64,000 nt of DNA, taken from the NCBI GenBank assembly GCA_036387475.1, contig DASVTR010000013.1, positions 62,001-126,000 on the forward strand. Reading direction: 5' to 3'. A program made the position numbers and the translations under genes. Shown piece by piece: positions 27,059 through 35,215 of the stretch. The DNA comes from DASVTR01 sp036387475 (GTDB lineage: Bacteria > Acidobacteriota > Blastocatellia > Pyrinomonadales > Pyrinomonadaceae). The notes beneath the pieces are model-generated. The model worked only from the letters and a program-made list of their open reading frames with translations, was not told where the DNA came from and ran no database searches. Numbering within the stretch: the stretch's first letter is position 1; each line of letters starts with the position of its first letter.

Positions 27059-28381
27059 TCAATTGTCCGCTTCGTCCTTGAACTGCTCCGCCGCCGTCGC
27101 CGTGCCTTCCTCGCTTGTTTCCAGCCTGAAAACTTCCCGCCAGGCGCGCACGGCTTCGTCTTCGCCGGTGTCGTAGGAGCGGCGCAGTTGATGAATGATG
27201 GGATGGGAAATCTTGTTGACGGTAGAGCGGAGCAGCGCTTCGACGGCGCGTTCCTGTTCAGGCGTTAGTTGGCCCAGACGTTGACGGTGACGCGCAAGCT
27301 CTTCGCGCGCCACGTCCTGAAATTTACGACGCAGAGCGCCGAGCGTTGGGCCAATGCTCAAGGCGCGCAGCGATTGTTGAAATTGCATGACTTCGGATTC
27401 AACGATCAACTCCGCACGCTCTGCCTCGCGCTCGCGTTCGCGGATGTTGGAAGCCACGACGGCCTCCAAATCGTCTATGTCGAAGACGAAGAGATTGGGA
27501 ATCTGCCCCACGTCCGGGTCAATGTTACGCGGAACAGAGATGTCTATGAAGAAGGCCGGGCGATTGCGACGGAGTTCCAGCGCTTCGCGCGCCATCGCTG
27601 GTGTCAGGACATACTGGCTCGCGCCCGTCGAGCAGATAACGATGTCCGCTTCCGCAAGGTGTCTGGGAAGATGCGCGTAATCAATCGCCTCGCCGCCAAA
27701 CTCCGCAGCCAATTTCCGCGCCGTCTCATTCGTGCGATTGGCAATCAGCACGCGCGCGACTCCGGCATTGATGAGGTGGCGCGCGGAGAGTTCAGCCATC
27801 TCGCCCGCGCCGATGAGCAGCACCGTTCGGTTCACGAGCGAACCGAAGATTTTACGGCCCAACTCGACGGCCATGTAGCTGATTGAGACGGCGGAAGCGG
27901 CGATGCCCGTCTCTGTGCGCACGCGCTTGGCGACGTGCAGCGCTTGATGAACGAGGCGGTTAAGAACGCGCCCGGTTGTTCCCGCCGTTACGGCCAGAGA
28001 ATAAGCGCGGCGCACCTGGCCCAAGACCTGCGGCTCGCCGACGACCATCGAATCGAGCGACGACGCGACACGGAAGACATGCCTGACAGCCGCGTCGTCC
28101 TCGTGGTGATAAAGATGAGAGCTAAAGTCTTCGGACGGAATGGCGCGCACGTTGCTCAGAAAGTTAATAATCTGAGCGACGCTCTCAACGCTCCGCTCAC
28201 CGCTTGTCTCCGTCAACACTTCGACACGATTACACGTCGAGACGATCAATCCCTCGCGCACGACTTCGCCGTCCACGAGCGCACGCAAGCCCGCCTCGCA
28301 GGCTTCATCCGTAAAAGCCAGACGCTCGCGCACCGCTACGGGCGCGGTCTTATGATTGAGTCCGACAAGGATAATGGACAT
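27059..28381 (-). CDS. hemA: Glutamyl-tRNA reductase
   Basis: It reduces glutamyl-tRNA to glutamate-1-semialdehyde, the first committed step of C5-pathway heme synthesis. The start 'IILVGLNHKTAPVAVRERL' and the catalytic cysteine motif 'IVSTCNRVEVL' are diagnostic; 'VLLIGAGEMAELSARHL' is the NADPH site and the C-terminal dimerisation helix is present. At 440 aa it has normal length. Dyad H8 ends 12 bases before the ATG, and no Shine-Dalgarno is seen in the gap. Confidence 0.96.
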   Translation of the reverse strand: MSIILVGLNHKTAPVAVRERLAFTDEACEAGLRALVDGEVVREGLIVSTCNRVEVLTETSGERSVESVAQIINFLSNVRAIPSEDFSSHLYHHEDDAAVRHVFRVASSLDSMVVGEPQVLGQVRRAYSLAVTAGTTGRVLNRLVHQALHVAKRVRTETGIAASAVSISYMAVELGRKIFGSLVNRTVLLIGAGEMAELSARHLINAGVARVLIANRTNETARKLAAEFGGEAIDYAHLPRHLAEADIVICSTGASQYVLTPAMAREALELRRNRPAFFIDISVPRNIDPDVGQIPNLFVFDIDDLEAVVASNIREREREAERAELIVESEVMQFQQSLRALSIGPTLGALRRKFQDVAREELARHRQRLGQLTPEQERAVEALLRSTVNKISHPIIHQLRRSYDTGEDEAVRAWREVFRLETSEEGTATAAEQFKDEADN

Positions 28382-28393
28382 AACTTTCGAGAC

Positions 28394-28483
28394 TTCAGAA
28401 GTCAGAATTCAGAGTAATCGGCTGAAGCCCACTTCTTCTGATTTTCTATTCTACTGACTCCTGACTTCTGGCTTCTGACTCCT
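28394..28483. repeat. Heptamer-repeat dyad H8 (GTCAGAA word) between ccsA and hemA
   Basis: The left arm (28394-28414) is TTCAGAA/GTCAGAA/TTCAGAG. The right arm (28448-28483) is TTCTACT/GACTCCT/GACTTCT/GGCTTCT/GACTCCT. It fills the gap between the two minus-strand genes and shares words with H4 (hprK/rapZ), 21 kb away. Confidence 0.85.
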
Positions 28484-28487
28484 GCCC

Positions 28488-29312
28488 TTAGCCAAACACG
28501 TGATAGCTCCCCATCAGTCGTGCGCCGAAAAAGGTGCAGAGCACGAGGGCGAAGCCAGCGACGCCGAGCCAAGCGGCGCGCCGCCCGCGCCATCCGGCGG
28601 TGGCGCGATAAAGAATCAACATCAAATAGAGCAGCCACGTTAAGGCTGCGAAAATCTCCTTCGGGTCGTTGTGCCAGAGCCTCCCGTCGCGCGACGAAGA
28701 CCAGAGCATCCCGCTGAGGATGCCGAGCGTCAAGAGCGTCAGGCCAATACCGGCGGTCGTCGTCGCGATGTCGTTAATCGTCGTCAAAGAAGGCAGCCTG
28801 TGAAAAATCGCGCCGAAGGTTTTCAGTTTCAATTCGCGCTCTTGCAGCAGGTACATGATGCTCGCCACGAACACTAGAAAGAAAGAGGCGTAAGCGAAGA
28901 CGAGCAGCGTCGTGTGAACGGGAAAGAGCCACGCCGCCCCGTTGCCCGTCACTGCACCCGTCGGGTTGGTGTCAGCGTTGCCGCGCACGACGCTCGCGAT
29001 AAAAACGAGCAGGGCAATAAGCGGCAAAGTGAAACTCCCAAGAGCTTGCGTGCGATAGCGGTAAAGCATCAATCCGTAAGTCGCTGCCAGCGTCCAAGCC
29101 AGAAAAGAGAGTGTCTCGCGCAGGCCGAACAGCGGGTAATGTCCTTCCTCAATCCAATCGGCAAGGAGCGCGATGGTGTGTAGGACGAAGCCCGATAGGA
29201 GCGCCAGCATGGAGATACGCTCCAGCGTGCGACGCTTGTTAACGAACGCCAGAATTGAATGAATCGCGGCGACGACGTAAGCTGATAGAACCGTAAGTAA
29301 GAGAGGCTTCAT
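28488..29312 (-). CDS. CcsA/HemX-family cytochrome c assembly membrane protein
   Basis: An eight-helix membrane protein (274 aa) of the CcsA/HemX/YpjD group. The position directly before hemA is classical for HemX. The family region is seen in 'GHYPLFGLRETLSFLAW', 'FPVHTTLLVFAYASFFLVF' and, near the end, 'GMLWSSSRDGRLWHNDPKE', with a conserved histidine pattern. These proteins handle heme for cytochrome c maturation or modulate HemA levels. It is the first gene of the heme operon. Confidence 0.85.
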   Translation of the reverse strand: MKPLLLTVLSAYVVAAIHSILAFVNKRRTLERISMLALLSGFVLHTIALLADWIEEGHYPLFGLRETLSFLAWTLAATYGLMLYRYRTQALGSFTLPLIALLVFIASVVRGNADTNPTGAVTGNGAAWLFPVHTTLLVFAYASFFLVFVASIMYLLQERELKLKTFGAIFHRLPSLTTINDIATTTAGIGLTLLTLGILSGMLWSSSRDGRLWHNDPKEIFAALTWLLYLMLILYRATAGWRGRRAAWLGVAGFALVLCTFFGARLMGSYHVFG

Positions 29313-29491
29313 TGCTGGCTATAAAACACTTTTGAGCGCGAAAGCTTATTGTAATTGATGACGGAAAGAAGCGGCAAGCGTACCGCTCGTGCTCGTTGCT
29401 TTTCATTCATTCTTCGGAAAAACCACTTCTGCTCTCGCCTCGCGTGTCCGTCCCGTGCTAGTTTAGGAGGAAAAACAAGGAGTCAATCCAA

Positions 29492-30637
29492 GTGGATTTT
29501 GAACTGACCGAAGAGCAGCGAATGGTTCAGGCGACTGTCCGCGAATTCGTGGCGGGAGAGATAGCGCCGCGCGCTCACGAATACGACGAGCAGTCACGCT
29601 TTCCGCGCGAGCAATTGAAGGGGCTGGCGGAACTTGGACTGCTCGGAATGATTATCCCAGAAGAGTGGGGCGGGGCGGGCTTTGATACGGTCGCCTACGC
29701 GCTGGCCCTCGAAGAGATTGCACGGGCCGACGCCTCCGTCTGCGTCATCGTCGGCGTCACCAACTCCGTCTGCTGCTATCCGCTTCTGGGTTTCGGCACG
29801 GAAGAGCAGAAGCAGAAATATCTCGTGCCGCTGGCGAAGGGTGAAGCGCTCGGCGCTTTCTGCCTCTCCGAGCCGCAGGCCGGTTCGGATGCGACGAACC
29901 TGCGCACACGCGCCGTGCGCGACGGCGACTCTTACATCATCAATGGCACAAAATCCTGGGTCACGAGCGGCGGCGAGGCGCAGGTTTACATAGTCATGGC
30001 CGTCACCGACCGCGAGGCGGGAAAGAAGGGCGTGACCTGCTTTATCGTCGAAGGCGACACACCGGGCTTGAGCGTCTCTGCGATTGAACACAAGATGGGC
30101 CAACGCGCTTCGCAGACCGCCGAGATGAGCTTCGCAGATGTGCGCGTGCCTGCGGCAAACGTCCTCGGCGGAGAAGGCAACGGCTTGAAGGTCGCCTTCG
30201 ATAGCCTTGATAACGGACGCATCGGCATCGGCGCGCTCTCGACCGGCATTGCTCAGGGCGCATTCGACGAGTCTTTGAAATACGCGAAAGAGCGGCAGGC
30301 TTTCGGCCAGCCAATCGCGGAGTTTCAGGCCATCCAATTCAAACTCGCAAACATGGCGACCGAGATTGACGCAGCGCGTTTACTGACGCTTCAAGCCGCC
30401 GCGATGAAAGACGCAGGCCACAAGCGCACTGGCTACTATGCTTCTATGGCGAAGCTCTACGCCTCTGAGACGGCCAACCGTGTCTGCGCCGACGCCGTAC
30501 AGATTCACGGCGGCAACGGCTACTCGCGCGACTACCCTGTCGAGCGCATGTACCGCGACGCCCGCGTCACCACCATCTACGAAGGAACAAGCGAGATTCA
30601 GCGCATCGTCATCTCGCGGGAGATACTGAAAGGATGA
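29492..30637 (+). CDS. Acyl-CoA dehydrogenase
   Basis: An FAD enzyme of 381 aa that oxidises acyl-CoA to enoyl-CoA and gives electrons to ETF. 'CLSEPQAGSDATNLRT' is the first signature; 'DAVQIHGGNGYSRDYPVERMYRDARV' and 'YEGTSEIQRIVISRE' form the second, with the catalytic Glu in YEGTSE as in short-chain (butyryl) enzymes. The start is GTG 29492 with upstream GGAG. It is transcribed divergently from the heme operon. The substrate chain length is uncertain. Confidence 0.93.
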   Translation: MDFELTEEQRMVQATVREFVAGEIAPRAHEYDEQSRFPREQLKGLAELGLLGMIIPEEWGGAGFDTVAYALALEEIARADASVCVIVGVTNSVCCYPLLGFGTEEQKQKYLVPLAKGEALGAFCLSEPQAGSDATNLRTRAVRDGDSYIINGTKSWVTSGGEAQVYIVMAVTDREAGKKGVTCFIVEGDTPGLSVSAIEHKMGQRASQTAEMSFADVRVPAANVLGGEGNGLKVAFDSLDNGRIGIGALSTGIAQGAFDESLKYAKERQAFGQPIAEFQAIQFKLANMATEIDAARLLTLQAAAMKDAGHKRTGYYASMAKLYASETANRVCADAVQIHGGNGYSRDYPVERMYRDARVTTIYEGTSEIQRIVISREILKG

Positions 30638-30640
30638 AGT

Positions 30641-30704
30641 AGGAACGATGAACGCTGAACTGTAAAACAGGTTGTCTTTCGTTCATCGTTCATCGTTCCG
30701 ACTT
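30641..30704. repeat. Heptamer-repeat dyad H9 (GTTCATC word)
   Basis: The left arm (30641-30663) is GAACGAT/GAACGCT/GAACTGT. The right arm (30680-30704) is GTTCATC/GTTCATC/GTTCCGA. It ends 12 bases before the ATG of the HD gene. The same word occurs in H5 and H11. Confidence 0.88.
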
Positions 30705-30716
30705 CCGCGTTTGGTT

Positions 30717-31295
30717 ATGCCTGATAGAAAAGAAGCTTGGGAGTTGCTCTGCGAGTACACGAAGGGCGATAGCCTGCGTAAACACGCGCGCGCGGTCGAG
30801 GTTGCGATGCGTGCGTGCGCCGCGCGTTACGGCGGGCCGGATGCTGACGTTGAAGAATGGGGCATGGTCGGTCTCCTGCACGATTTCGATTATGAGATGT
30901 TTCCGACCGCCGACGACCATCCGTTCAAGGGCGCAAACATTATGTGCGGGCGCGGCTATCCTGACCGAATGATTCGCGCAATTATGGGCCATGCGACTTA
31001 TACGGGTGTGCCGCGCGATACACGGATGGCGCGGGCGCTCTTTGCGACCGACGAATTGTGCGGGTTTCTTGTGGCGTGTGCGCTCGTGCGTCCCAGCCGC
31101 AGCCTTGATGATCTGGAAGTCTCTTCGGTCAAGAAAAAGTTGAAAGACAAAGCCTTCGCGCGTTCTGTGAATCGTGAAGACATTTATCAGGGAGTGGTCG
31201 AACTGGGCGTCCCGCTGGACGAGCACATACGCTTTGTCATTGATGCTTTGCGTCCCGTTCAGAAAGAGATAGGCTTGGCAACGCTCGAAGCGTAA
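30717..31295 (+). CDS. HD-domain protein
   Basis: A 192-residue metal-dependent phosphohydrolase-type protein. The histidines are in 'SLRKHARAVEVAM' and the HD pair in 'MVGLLHDFDYEMFP'; further ligands are 'DDHPFKGA' and 'MGHATYTGVP'. Proteins of this small HDIG-like class are hydrolases of nucleotides or unknown phosphoesters. ATG 30717 is chosen because the upstream frame codes for repeat sequence. No Shine-Dalgarno is visible. Confidence 0.8.
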   Translation: MPDRKEAWELLCEYTKGDSLRKHARAVEVAMRACAARYGGPDADVEEWGMVGLLHDFDYEMFPTADDHPFKGANIMCGRGYPDRMIRAIMGHATYTGVPRDTRMARALFATDELCGFLVACALVRPSRSLDDLEVSSVKKKLKDKAFARSVNREDIYQGVVELGVPLDEHIRFVIDALRPVQKEIGLATLEA

Positions 31296-31340
31296 ACGCT
31301 CATGCGCGGATGAATCAACAGTTAGATGTTGAGGGGGAAG

Positions 31341-31676
31341 CTACCCGACGTTGCGCGGGGCGGGTGCTGGTGTCGGAGCAGGCCGGGGTTTTGTGTACAA
31401 TACTGAGCAGAGCAGAAAGATTGTCAACGTGAGGACGCTCGCCAGCAGCGCAGTCAGCATGGCTTGCAGGCGGCGACGCCGCGCTGTGTGCCTGTAAACA
31501 AAGATACTGGCGAGGGTGATGGCTGCAATGGGAAGCAGTAGAGCACCGAGCGCAATGAAAGATGGACGGGCCGAGGTTTCAGCGGGCCGTATTACTGCGT
31601 AGACGAGTGCGAGCGCCGAGCCTGCGCCCACAATTGTCGCCAGCAGCGAGACCGTCAGTAACAGCTTCCAGCGCAT
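31341..31676 (-). CDS. Small membrane protein of unknown function
   Basis: ATG 31676 starts a 111-residue protein with three hydrophobic segments ('LLLTVSLLATIVGAGSALALVYAV', 'FIALGALLLPIAAITLASIFVY', 'MLTALLASVLTLTIFLLCSVLY') and a Pro-rich C-terminus. The longer frame to 31766 adds no plausible sequence. No family is recognised. It is convergent with the HD gene. Confidence 0.55.
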   Translation of the reverse strand: MRWKLLLTVSLLATIVGAGSALALVYAVIRPAETSARPSFIALGALLLPIAAITLASIFVYRHTARRRRLQAMLTALLASVLTLTIFLLCSVLYTKPRPAPTPAPAPRNVG

Positions 31677-31780
31677 GTAATATCTTCCTCGTGTGAAATG
31701 TGCTGCGAAGTAATCAGATTGTTCACGGTTGAAAAGCGAGGGCGCGCCGCTTGCGTCGCCAAGCATATCATAGCCTTAAA

Positions 31781-31841
31781 ATTGATTCATTCACTCATTT
31801 ATTCATTGATTCAATGAGCAAATGAATCAATGAATAAATGA
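31781..31841 (+). repeat. Octamer-repeat hairpin O1 before proline dehydrogenase
   Basis: TCATT recurs every 8 bases on the left and ATGAA every 8 bases on the right. The 19-base arms 31795-31813 and 31823-31841 pair perfectly around a 9-base loop. The stem ends 7 bases before the ATG at 31849 and overlaps the only GA-rich stretch (AAGAGA) that could bind ribosomes. Confidence 0.85.
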
Positions 31842-31848
31842 AGAGAAT

Positions 31849-32769
31849 ATGGTCACAAGAAGCACGTTATTATACTTGTCGCGGCACGAAGGGCTGAAAG
31901 ACTTTGCCGTTCGCTTTCGTCCGTTTAAGAGGATGACGAAGCGTTTCGTGGCGGGCGAAGACATAGAGGAAGCCATCGCCGCCATCCGCGAACTTAACAA
32001 GCTCAACTGCACTGCCTCCTTCGATCATCTCAACGAATCTGTGGCGAGCGCGGCTGAGACGGAAGAGGAAGTGCGCGAATACCTCAACATCCTCGCGCGC
32101 ATTGACGAGACGGGCATCCGCTCAAACGTTTCGATTAAGCTGACGCAGTTTGGACTCGACATTGACCCTGAGTTGACGTACAAAAACGCGCGCACGGTGG
32201 TCGAAGAAGCGGCGCGGCGCGGCAACTTCGTTCGCGTAGACATGGAGCAATCGAGTGTCACGCAAGTGACGATTGATATTTTCAAACGGCTGCGCTCGGA
32301 GTTCGGATTAAACGATGTCGGCATCGTCCTTCAATCTTATCTCAGGCGTACTTACGATGACGCGCAGGAGTTATTGAAAATCCCTGCGCGCATACGTATC
32401 TGCAAGGGCGCGTATAACGAGCCGCCGGAAGTTGCTTTTCCGGACAAGAAAGATGTTGACGAGAATTACATACGCGTAATGAAGCTCTTGCTCTCAAGCG
32501 GCACGTATCACGGGATTGCGACGCACGACCCGAACATGATTAACGCGACGATACGCTATGCGCGCGAAGAGGGCATTGGCAAAGAGGCTTTCGAGTTTCA
32601 GATGCTTTATGGCGTGCGGCGCGATTTACAGGAGCAACTGGCGCGCGACGGCTACAACGTGCGCGTCTACGTCCCCTACGGCAAGCACTGGTATCCATAC
32701 TTCATGCGGCGGCTGGCGGAGCGGCCTGCCAACATCTGGTTTGTCATGAAGAATATGTTCAAGGGATGA
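31849..32769 (+). CDS. Proline dehydrogenase (monofunctional)
   Basis: An FAD-dependent oxidase of proline to pyrroline-5-carboxylate, 306 aa, with a TIM-barrel fold as in Thermus-type PRODH. 'SNVSIKLTQFGLDID', 'FVRVDMEQSS', 'GIVLQSYLRRTYDDA', 'RICKGAYNEPP' and 'EFQMLYGVRRDLQ' are barrel strands with FAD and substrate residues; 'VRVYVPYGKHWYPYFMRRLAERP' is the C-terminal signature. No P5C dehydrogenase lies beside it. A strong AT-rich hairpin just before the start may control translation. Confidence 0.93.
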   Translation: MVTRSTLLYLSRHEGLKDFAVRFRPFKRMTKRFVAGEDIEEAIAAIRELNKLNCTASFDHLNESVASAAETEEEVREYLNILARIDETGIRSNVSIKLTQFGLDIDPELTYKNARTVVEEAARRGNFVRVDMEQSSVTQVTIDIFKRLRSEFGLNDVGIVLQSYLRRTYDDAQELLKIPARIRICKGAYNEPPEVAFPDKKDVDENYIRVMKLLLSSGTYHGIATHDPNMINATIRYAREEGIGKEAFEFQMLYGVRRDLQEQLARDGYNVRVYVPYGKHWYPYFMRRLAERPANIWFVMKNMFKG

Positions 32770-32805
32770 ATGGCGGCGCAAGTGTTCGTCGCTGAAAGCT
32801 AAAAG

Positions 32806-33318
32806 ATGAGCAGCGAATACACATGGATTCTCTGGATGATACTCGGCATCATCCTGATTGTCGCGGAAATCTTCACGCCGGGATTCGTGTTGCTATGGTT
32901 CGGCGTCGGGGCGCTGGCCGCAGCCTTCGCAGGACTCATCGGCGTGACCAGCCTGCCCCTGCAATTTCTCATCTTCGCAGTCGTCTCGACGGCGCTCACC
33001 GCCGCCTCGCGCACAATCTTCGTCAACTATTTTTCGCGCGAGAAAACAGGGAATGATTTAAAGAGCGGCGTTGACGCGCTGCCGGGCAAGACGGGCATCG
33101 TCGTTTCCTCCAGCCGTGGCGCTCTCAACGAAGGCGCGGTCAAAGTGTTCGGCTCGACGTGGACGGCGTATCCGGCGGAGGGCGAAGAACCGCTCGAAGC
33201 CGGAGAGCGCGTCGCCGTCGAAAGAGTGCAGGGCGCATCCATCTACGTCCGCCGCGTCGAACAGGGGCGCGACTGGCGCACGCCCGCTTTGCCGGAGAAA
33301 AGTGAAGACGGCGATTAA
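32806..33318 (+). CDS. NfeD-family membrane protein
   Basis: A short NfeD (170 aa): three hydrophobic segments near residues 7-75 ('WMILGIILIVAEIFTPGFVLLWFGVGALAA' is the typical start) and a C-terminal OB-fold with 'LPGKTGIVVSS' and 'EGAVKVFGSTWTAYP'. Short NfeD proteins work with SPFH/stomatin-like proteins in membrane quality control. No SPFH gene is adjacent. It is the last chromosomal gene before the cassette array. Confidence 0.88.
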   Translation: MSSEYTWILWMILGIILIVAEIFTPGFVLLWFGVGALAAAFAGLIGVTSLPLQFLIFAVVSTALTAASRTIFVNYFSREKTGNDLKSGVDALPGKTGIVVSSSRGALNEGAVKVFGSTWTAYPAEGEEPLEAGERVAVERVQGASIYVRRVEQGRDWRTPALPEKSEDGD

Positions 33319-33395
33319 CGCGTCACCGCCGAGAAATTCGAAGACCGCAATGCTTTCTCACGCTTAATTTCCACAGCTAAGAATGTTCGCTTGTA

Positions 33396-33456
33396 GATTC
33401 AACAACGAGTAAAAGAATGCTGTCGAGGCATCGTGTTGAATGAGTTGTTAGACGGC
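33396..33456 (-). repeat. attC-like site E1
   Basis: About 61 bases, the classical 59-be size. On the minus strand it begins GCCGTCTAAC then AACTCATTCAA (R'' and L''). The L' complement, TTGTTGAAT, lies near 33398-33406. The TAA stop of the adjacent gene falls inside R'', as is common in integron cassettes. Confidence 0.65.
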
Positions 33457-33864
33457 TTCGCCGACATGAGCGATCTGCATCCTCAACAACTTCAACTCTA
33501 ACACATCGCGCACCTGCGACTCTGTGCACATCCTCTTGTCTGGTTTCGAGTGCCCGGCTTCATAATAATCGAGTTTGTAAGCTTTGATTCGGTCATCCCA
33601 CCAGATCGAAAGTGAATCAACGGGCTGCTGTGGATATGCTTCGGTACAGATGACAAGCATCATGTGTGATGTGCCGGGAGAGAATAAAGACGCAAAATCC
33701 TGGCCTTCGAGATACTCAACGAGGCTCAGCATCTGAGCAGACCCGCCCCAATTTGCGACATCATCCCGATAACGCTCGACCATCGCTGCCCACGAGTGAG
33801 GATTCTTCACATATTCCGGATATTGCTCGGCGAGCGTCTTTAGCTTATGCGAATCGTTGCTCAT
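33448..33864 (-). CDS. Cassette-borne hypothetical protein
   Basis: A 138-residue soluble protein with no family I recognise. It is rich in Tyr, Trp and acidic residues ('WAAMVERYRDDVANWGGSAQ', 'LSIWWDDRIKAYKLDYYEAG'), and its C-terminus is helical. The ATG is only 35 bases from the presumed cassette boundary (33899), and the stop lies inside attC-like site E1, both typical for a one-gene cassette. Confidence 0.6.
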   Translation of the reverse strand: MSNDSHKLKTLAEQYPEYVKNPHSWAAMVERYRDDVANWGGSAQMLSLVEYLEGQDFASLFSPGTSHMMLVICTEAYPQQPVDSLSIWWDDRIKAYKLDYYEAGHSKPDKRMCTESQVRDVLELKLLRMQIAHVGEAV

Positions 33865-33892
33865 AGCTTATGAAACTGAGTTCAAGTTAGCC

Positions 33893-34030
33893 GCCGAACG
33901 CATCTTAAACCACCATCAGCGGCAAAAGTCGAACGCCCGCATTAATCCACGCGCGCGCAGGCATTCAATCTGTGCTGCGAGGAAGTATCTTAACAGCCAT
34001 GCTACCGAGTTGAATGAGTTGTTAGATGGC
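33893..34030 (-). repeat. attC-like site E2 (end of the restriction-modification cassette)
   Basis: On the minus strand it starts GCCATCTAAC/AACTCATTCAA and ends GTTCGGC. Bases 33913-34004 match site E3 at 86 of 92 positions by eye with no gap. The match to E3 begins exactly at the AAC of the boundary triplet and is lost on the cassette-specific side, as expected for attC sites. Confidence 0.7.
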
Positions 34031-34040
34031 AGGTTGAACA

Positions 34041-34904
34041 TCAAAATGTTTGTTGTCCTAGCGCTCGTTCTATGCTTACCCATTCTTTAACTATATCAGG
34101 CAATCTTTCAACTACTTCGTAACCGAATAAGGCTTCATCTATATACCCCATGTGAAGCATATCCATAATACGACAGAGATAAGAACGTCCCATGTTCCAC
34201 CATGTATTGTAGTCGTCAACCATAAGATAATGTTTGACCTCGATCTGCTCATGCTCTCGAAGTTCTTCCAATTCCATTCCGTCAAGTAGCGTTTCATAAA
34301 CACCGTCGGCTACGCGACTGCCGAAAGTAGTGGTGTAGTAATACTCTTTAATCTCCCAAACAGCTATCGGATTAACCGTGCTGGTGAAAGCGCCATCAAC
34401 GCGGCGCGCTAATGTGCGAAGAGGCGCGCCGTTGAAAGTTACTGATGTCAATTCGCGCGGATCATAATTGCAGGGCAAGCCTTCAGCATTTGCTTCGATC
34501 ATCATATTTATGATGCCTGTAAAATACGCCGCCGCCTTCTTTTCTCCCTTTTGTTTGTTCATTGGAAGCGGGCATGTCGGACAGAGTTTTTCTTTTAGCC
34601 TTTCAAATGTTTCTCTGGCTCTTGCTACATCCATTAGCCGCACTCTAACATAGTTATTCAGGAAGTCGGCGCGAGATTCAAAATAATCCGAAAGTGTCCT
34701 GCCTAATTCGGTTGGTTGTCCCAAATTATCAATGATGTGTGTAGTACTTAGCCCAAGCTCCAACATCGTCAAGCGCATTTCTTCAAGCGTTGGAACTTTG
34801 ATCTGGCCTGTACCACGCAGCGTATAACCCAAATGCTGGCTAATGCTTCGCACGTTTGCCCAGAAGGGTTTTGGTTGATTTAGAAACAGTCCGTTCGCCT
34901 TCAT
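34041..34904 (-). CDS. Putative type II restriction endonuclease
   Basis: A 287-residue protein encoded next to a DNA adenine methyltransferase and a small XRE regulator. A PD-(D/E)xK nuclease core is plausible: Asp in 'RRVDGAFTSTVNPIAVWEIKEYYY' followed by the E-x-K of WEIKE. A CPTCPLP motif lies near the middle. ATG 34904 is preferred over TTG 34931; it overlaps the end of the regulator gene by 65 bases. Codon and base use are AT-richer than in the chromosome around it. The recognition site is unknown. Confidence 0.72.
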   Translation of the reverse strand: MKANGLFLNQPKPFWANVRSISQHLGYTLRGTGQIKVPTLEEMRLTMLELGLSTTHIIDNLGQPTELGRTLSDYFESRADFLNNYVRVRLMDVARARETFERLKEKLCPTCPLPMNKQKGEKKAAAYFTGIINMMIEANAEGLPCNYDPRELTSVTFNGAPLRTLARRVDGAFTSTVNPIAVWEIKEYYYTTTFGSRVADGVYETLLDGMELEELREHEQIEVKHYLMVDDYNTWWNMGRSYLCRIMDMLHMGYIDEALFGYEVVERLPDIVKEWVSIERALGQQTF

Positions 34905-35142
34905 TCGTTGAACTTTCAAATTTGCTGACAAATTCGGTTAGCGATATTCCTATTGCTTCACATATCTGTTGAAGCTCTAAGAGGTCTAACCGCCTCTCGC
35001 CGCTCTCGTACTTACTTACAAATGACTGAGACTGTCCGAGTCGCTCGGCTAAATCAGTTTGCTTCAAGCCTGCATCTATTCGGATTTGGCGCAGTAATTC
35101 TTGAAGGCGCTGCTGCTCTGATGTGCCGGTAAATTTAGACAT
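34840..35142 (-). CDS. XRE-family controller (C) protein of restriction-modification system
   Basis: A 100-residue helix-turn-helix protein. 'GLKQTDLAERLGQSQSFVSKYESGERRLDLLELQQICEAIG' (written here as family context) fits the Cro/C1 fold, with the recognition helix around 'SQSFVSKYE'. ATG 35142 is chosen; the longer frame to 35265 runs into the methyltransferase gene. Controller proteins delay the endonuclease until methylation is established; this gene precedes and overlaps the endonuclease gene and is divergent from the methyltransferase. Confidence 0.82.
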   Translation of the reverse strand: MSKFTGTSEQQRLQELLRQIRIDAGLKQTDLAERLGQSQSFVSKYESGERRLDLLELQQICEAIGISLTEFVSKFESSTNEGERTVSKSTKTLLGKRAKH

Positions 35143-35163
35143 CAAAATTGAAAATACGGTCAC

Positions 35164-35192
35164 TTGACTTATATTCCAAAACAGAATACGAT
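35164..35192 (+). promoter_or_regulatory. Methyltransferase promoter with candidate controller operator
   Basis: TTGACT (35164-35169) and TACGAT (35187-35192) are 17 bases apart, giving a short leader before the ATG at 35216. Between them lies the inverted repeat TATTC (35172-35176) and GAATA (35184-35188) with a 7-base spacer, a likely binding site for the adjacent XRE protein. Confidence 0.5.
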
Positions 35193-35215
35193 CTGCCCTT
35201 TGGTAAAATCCTAAT

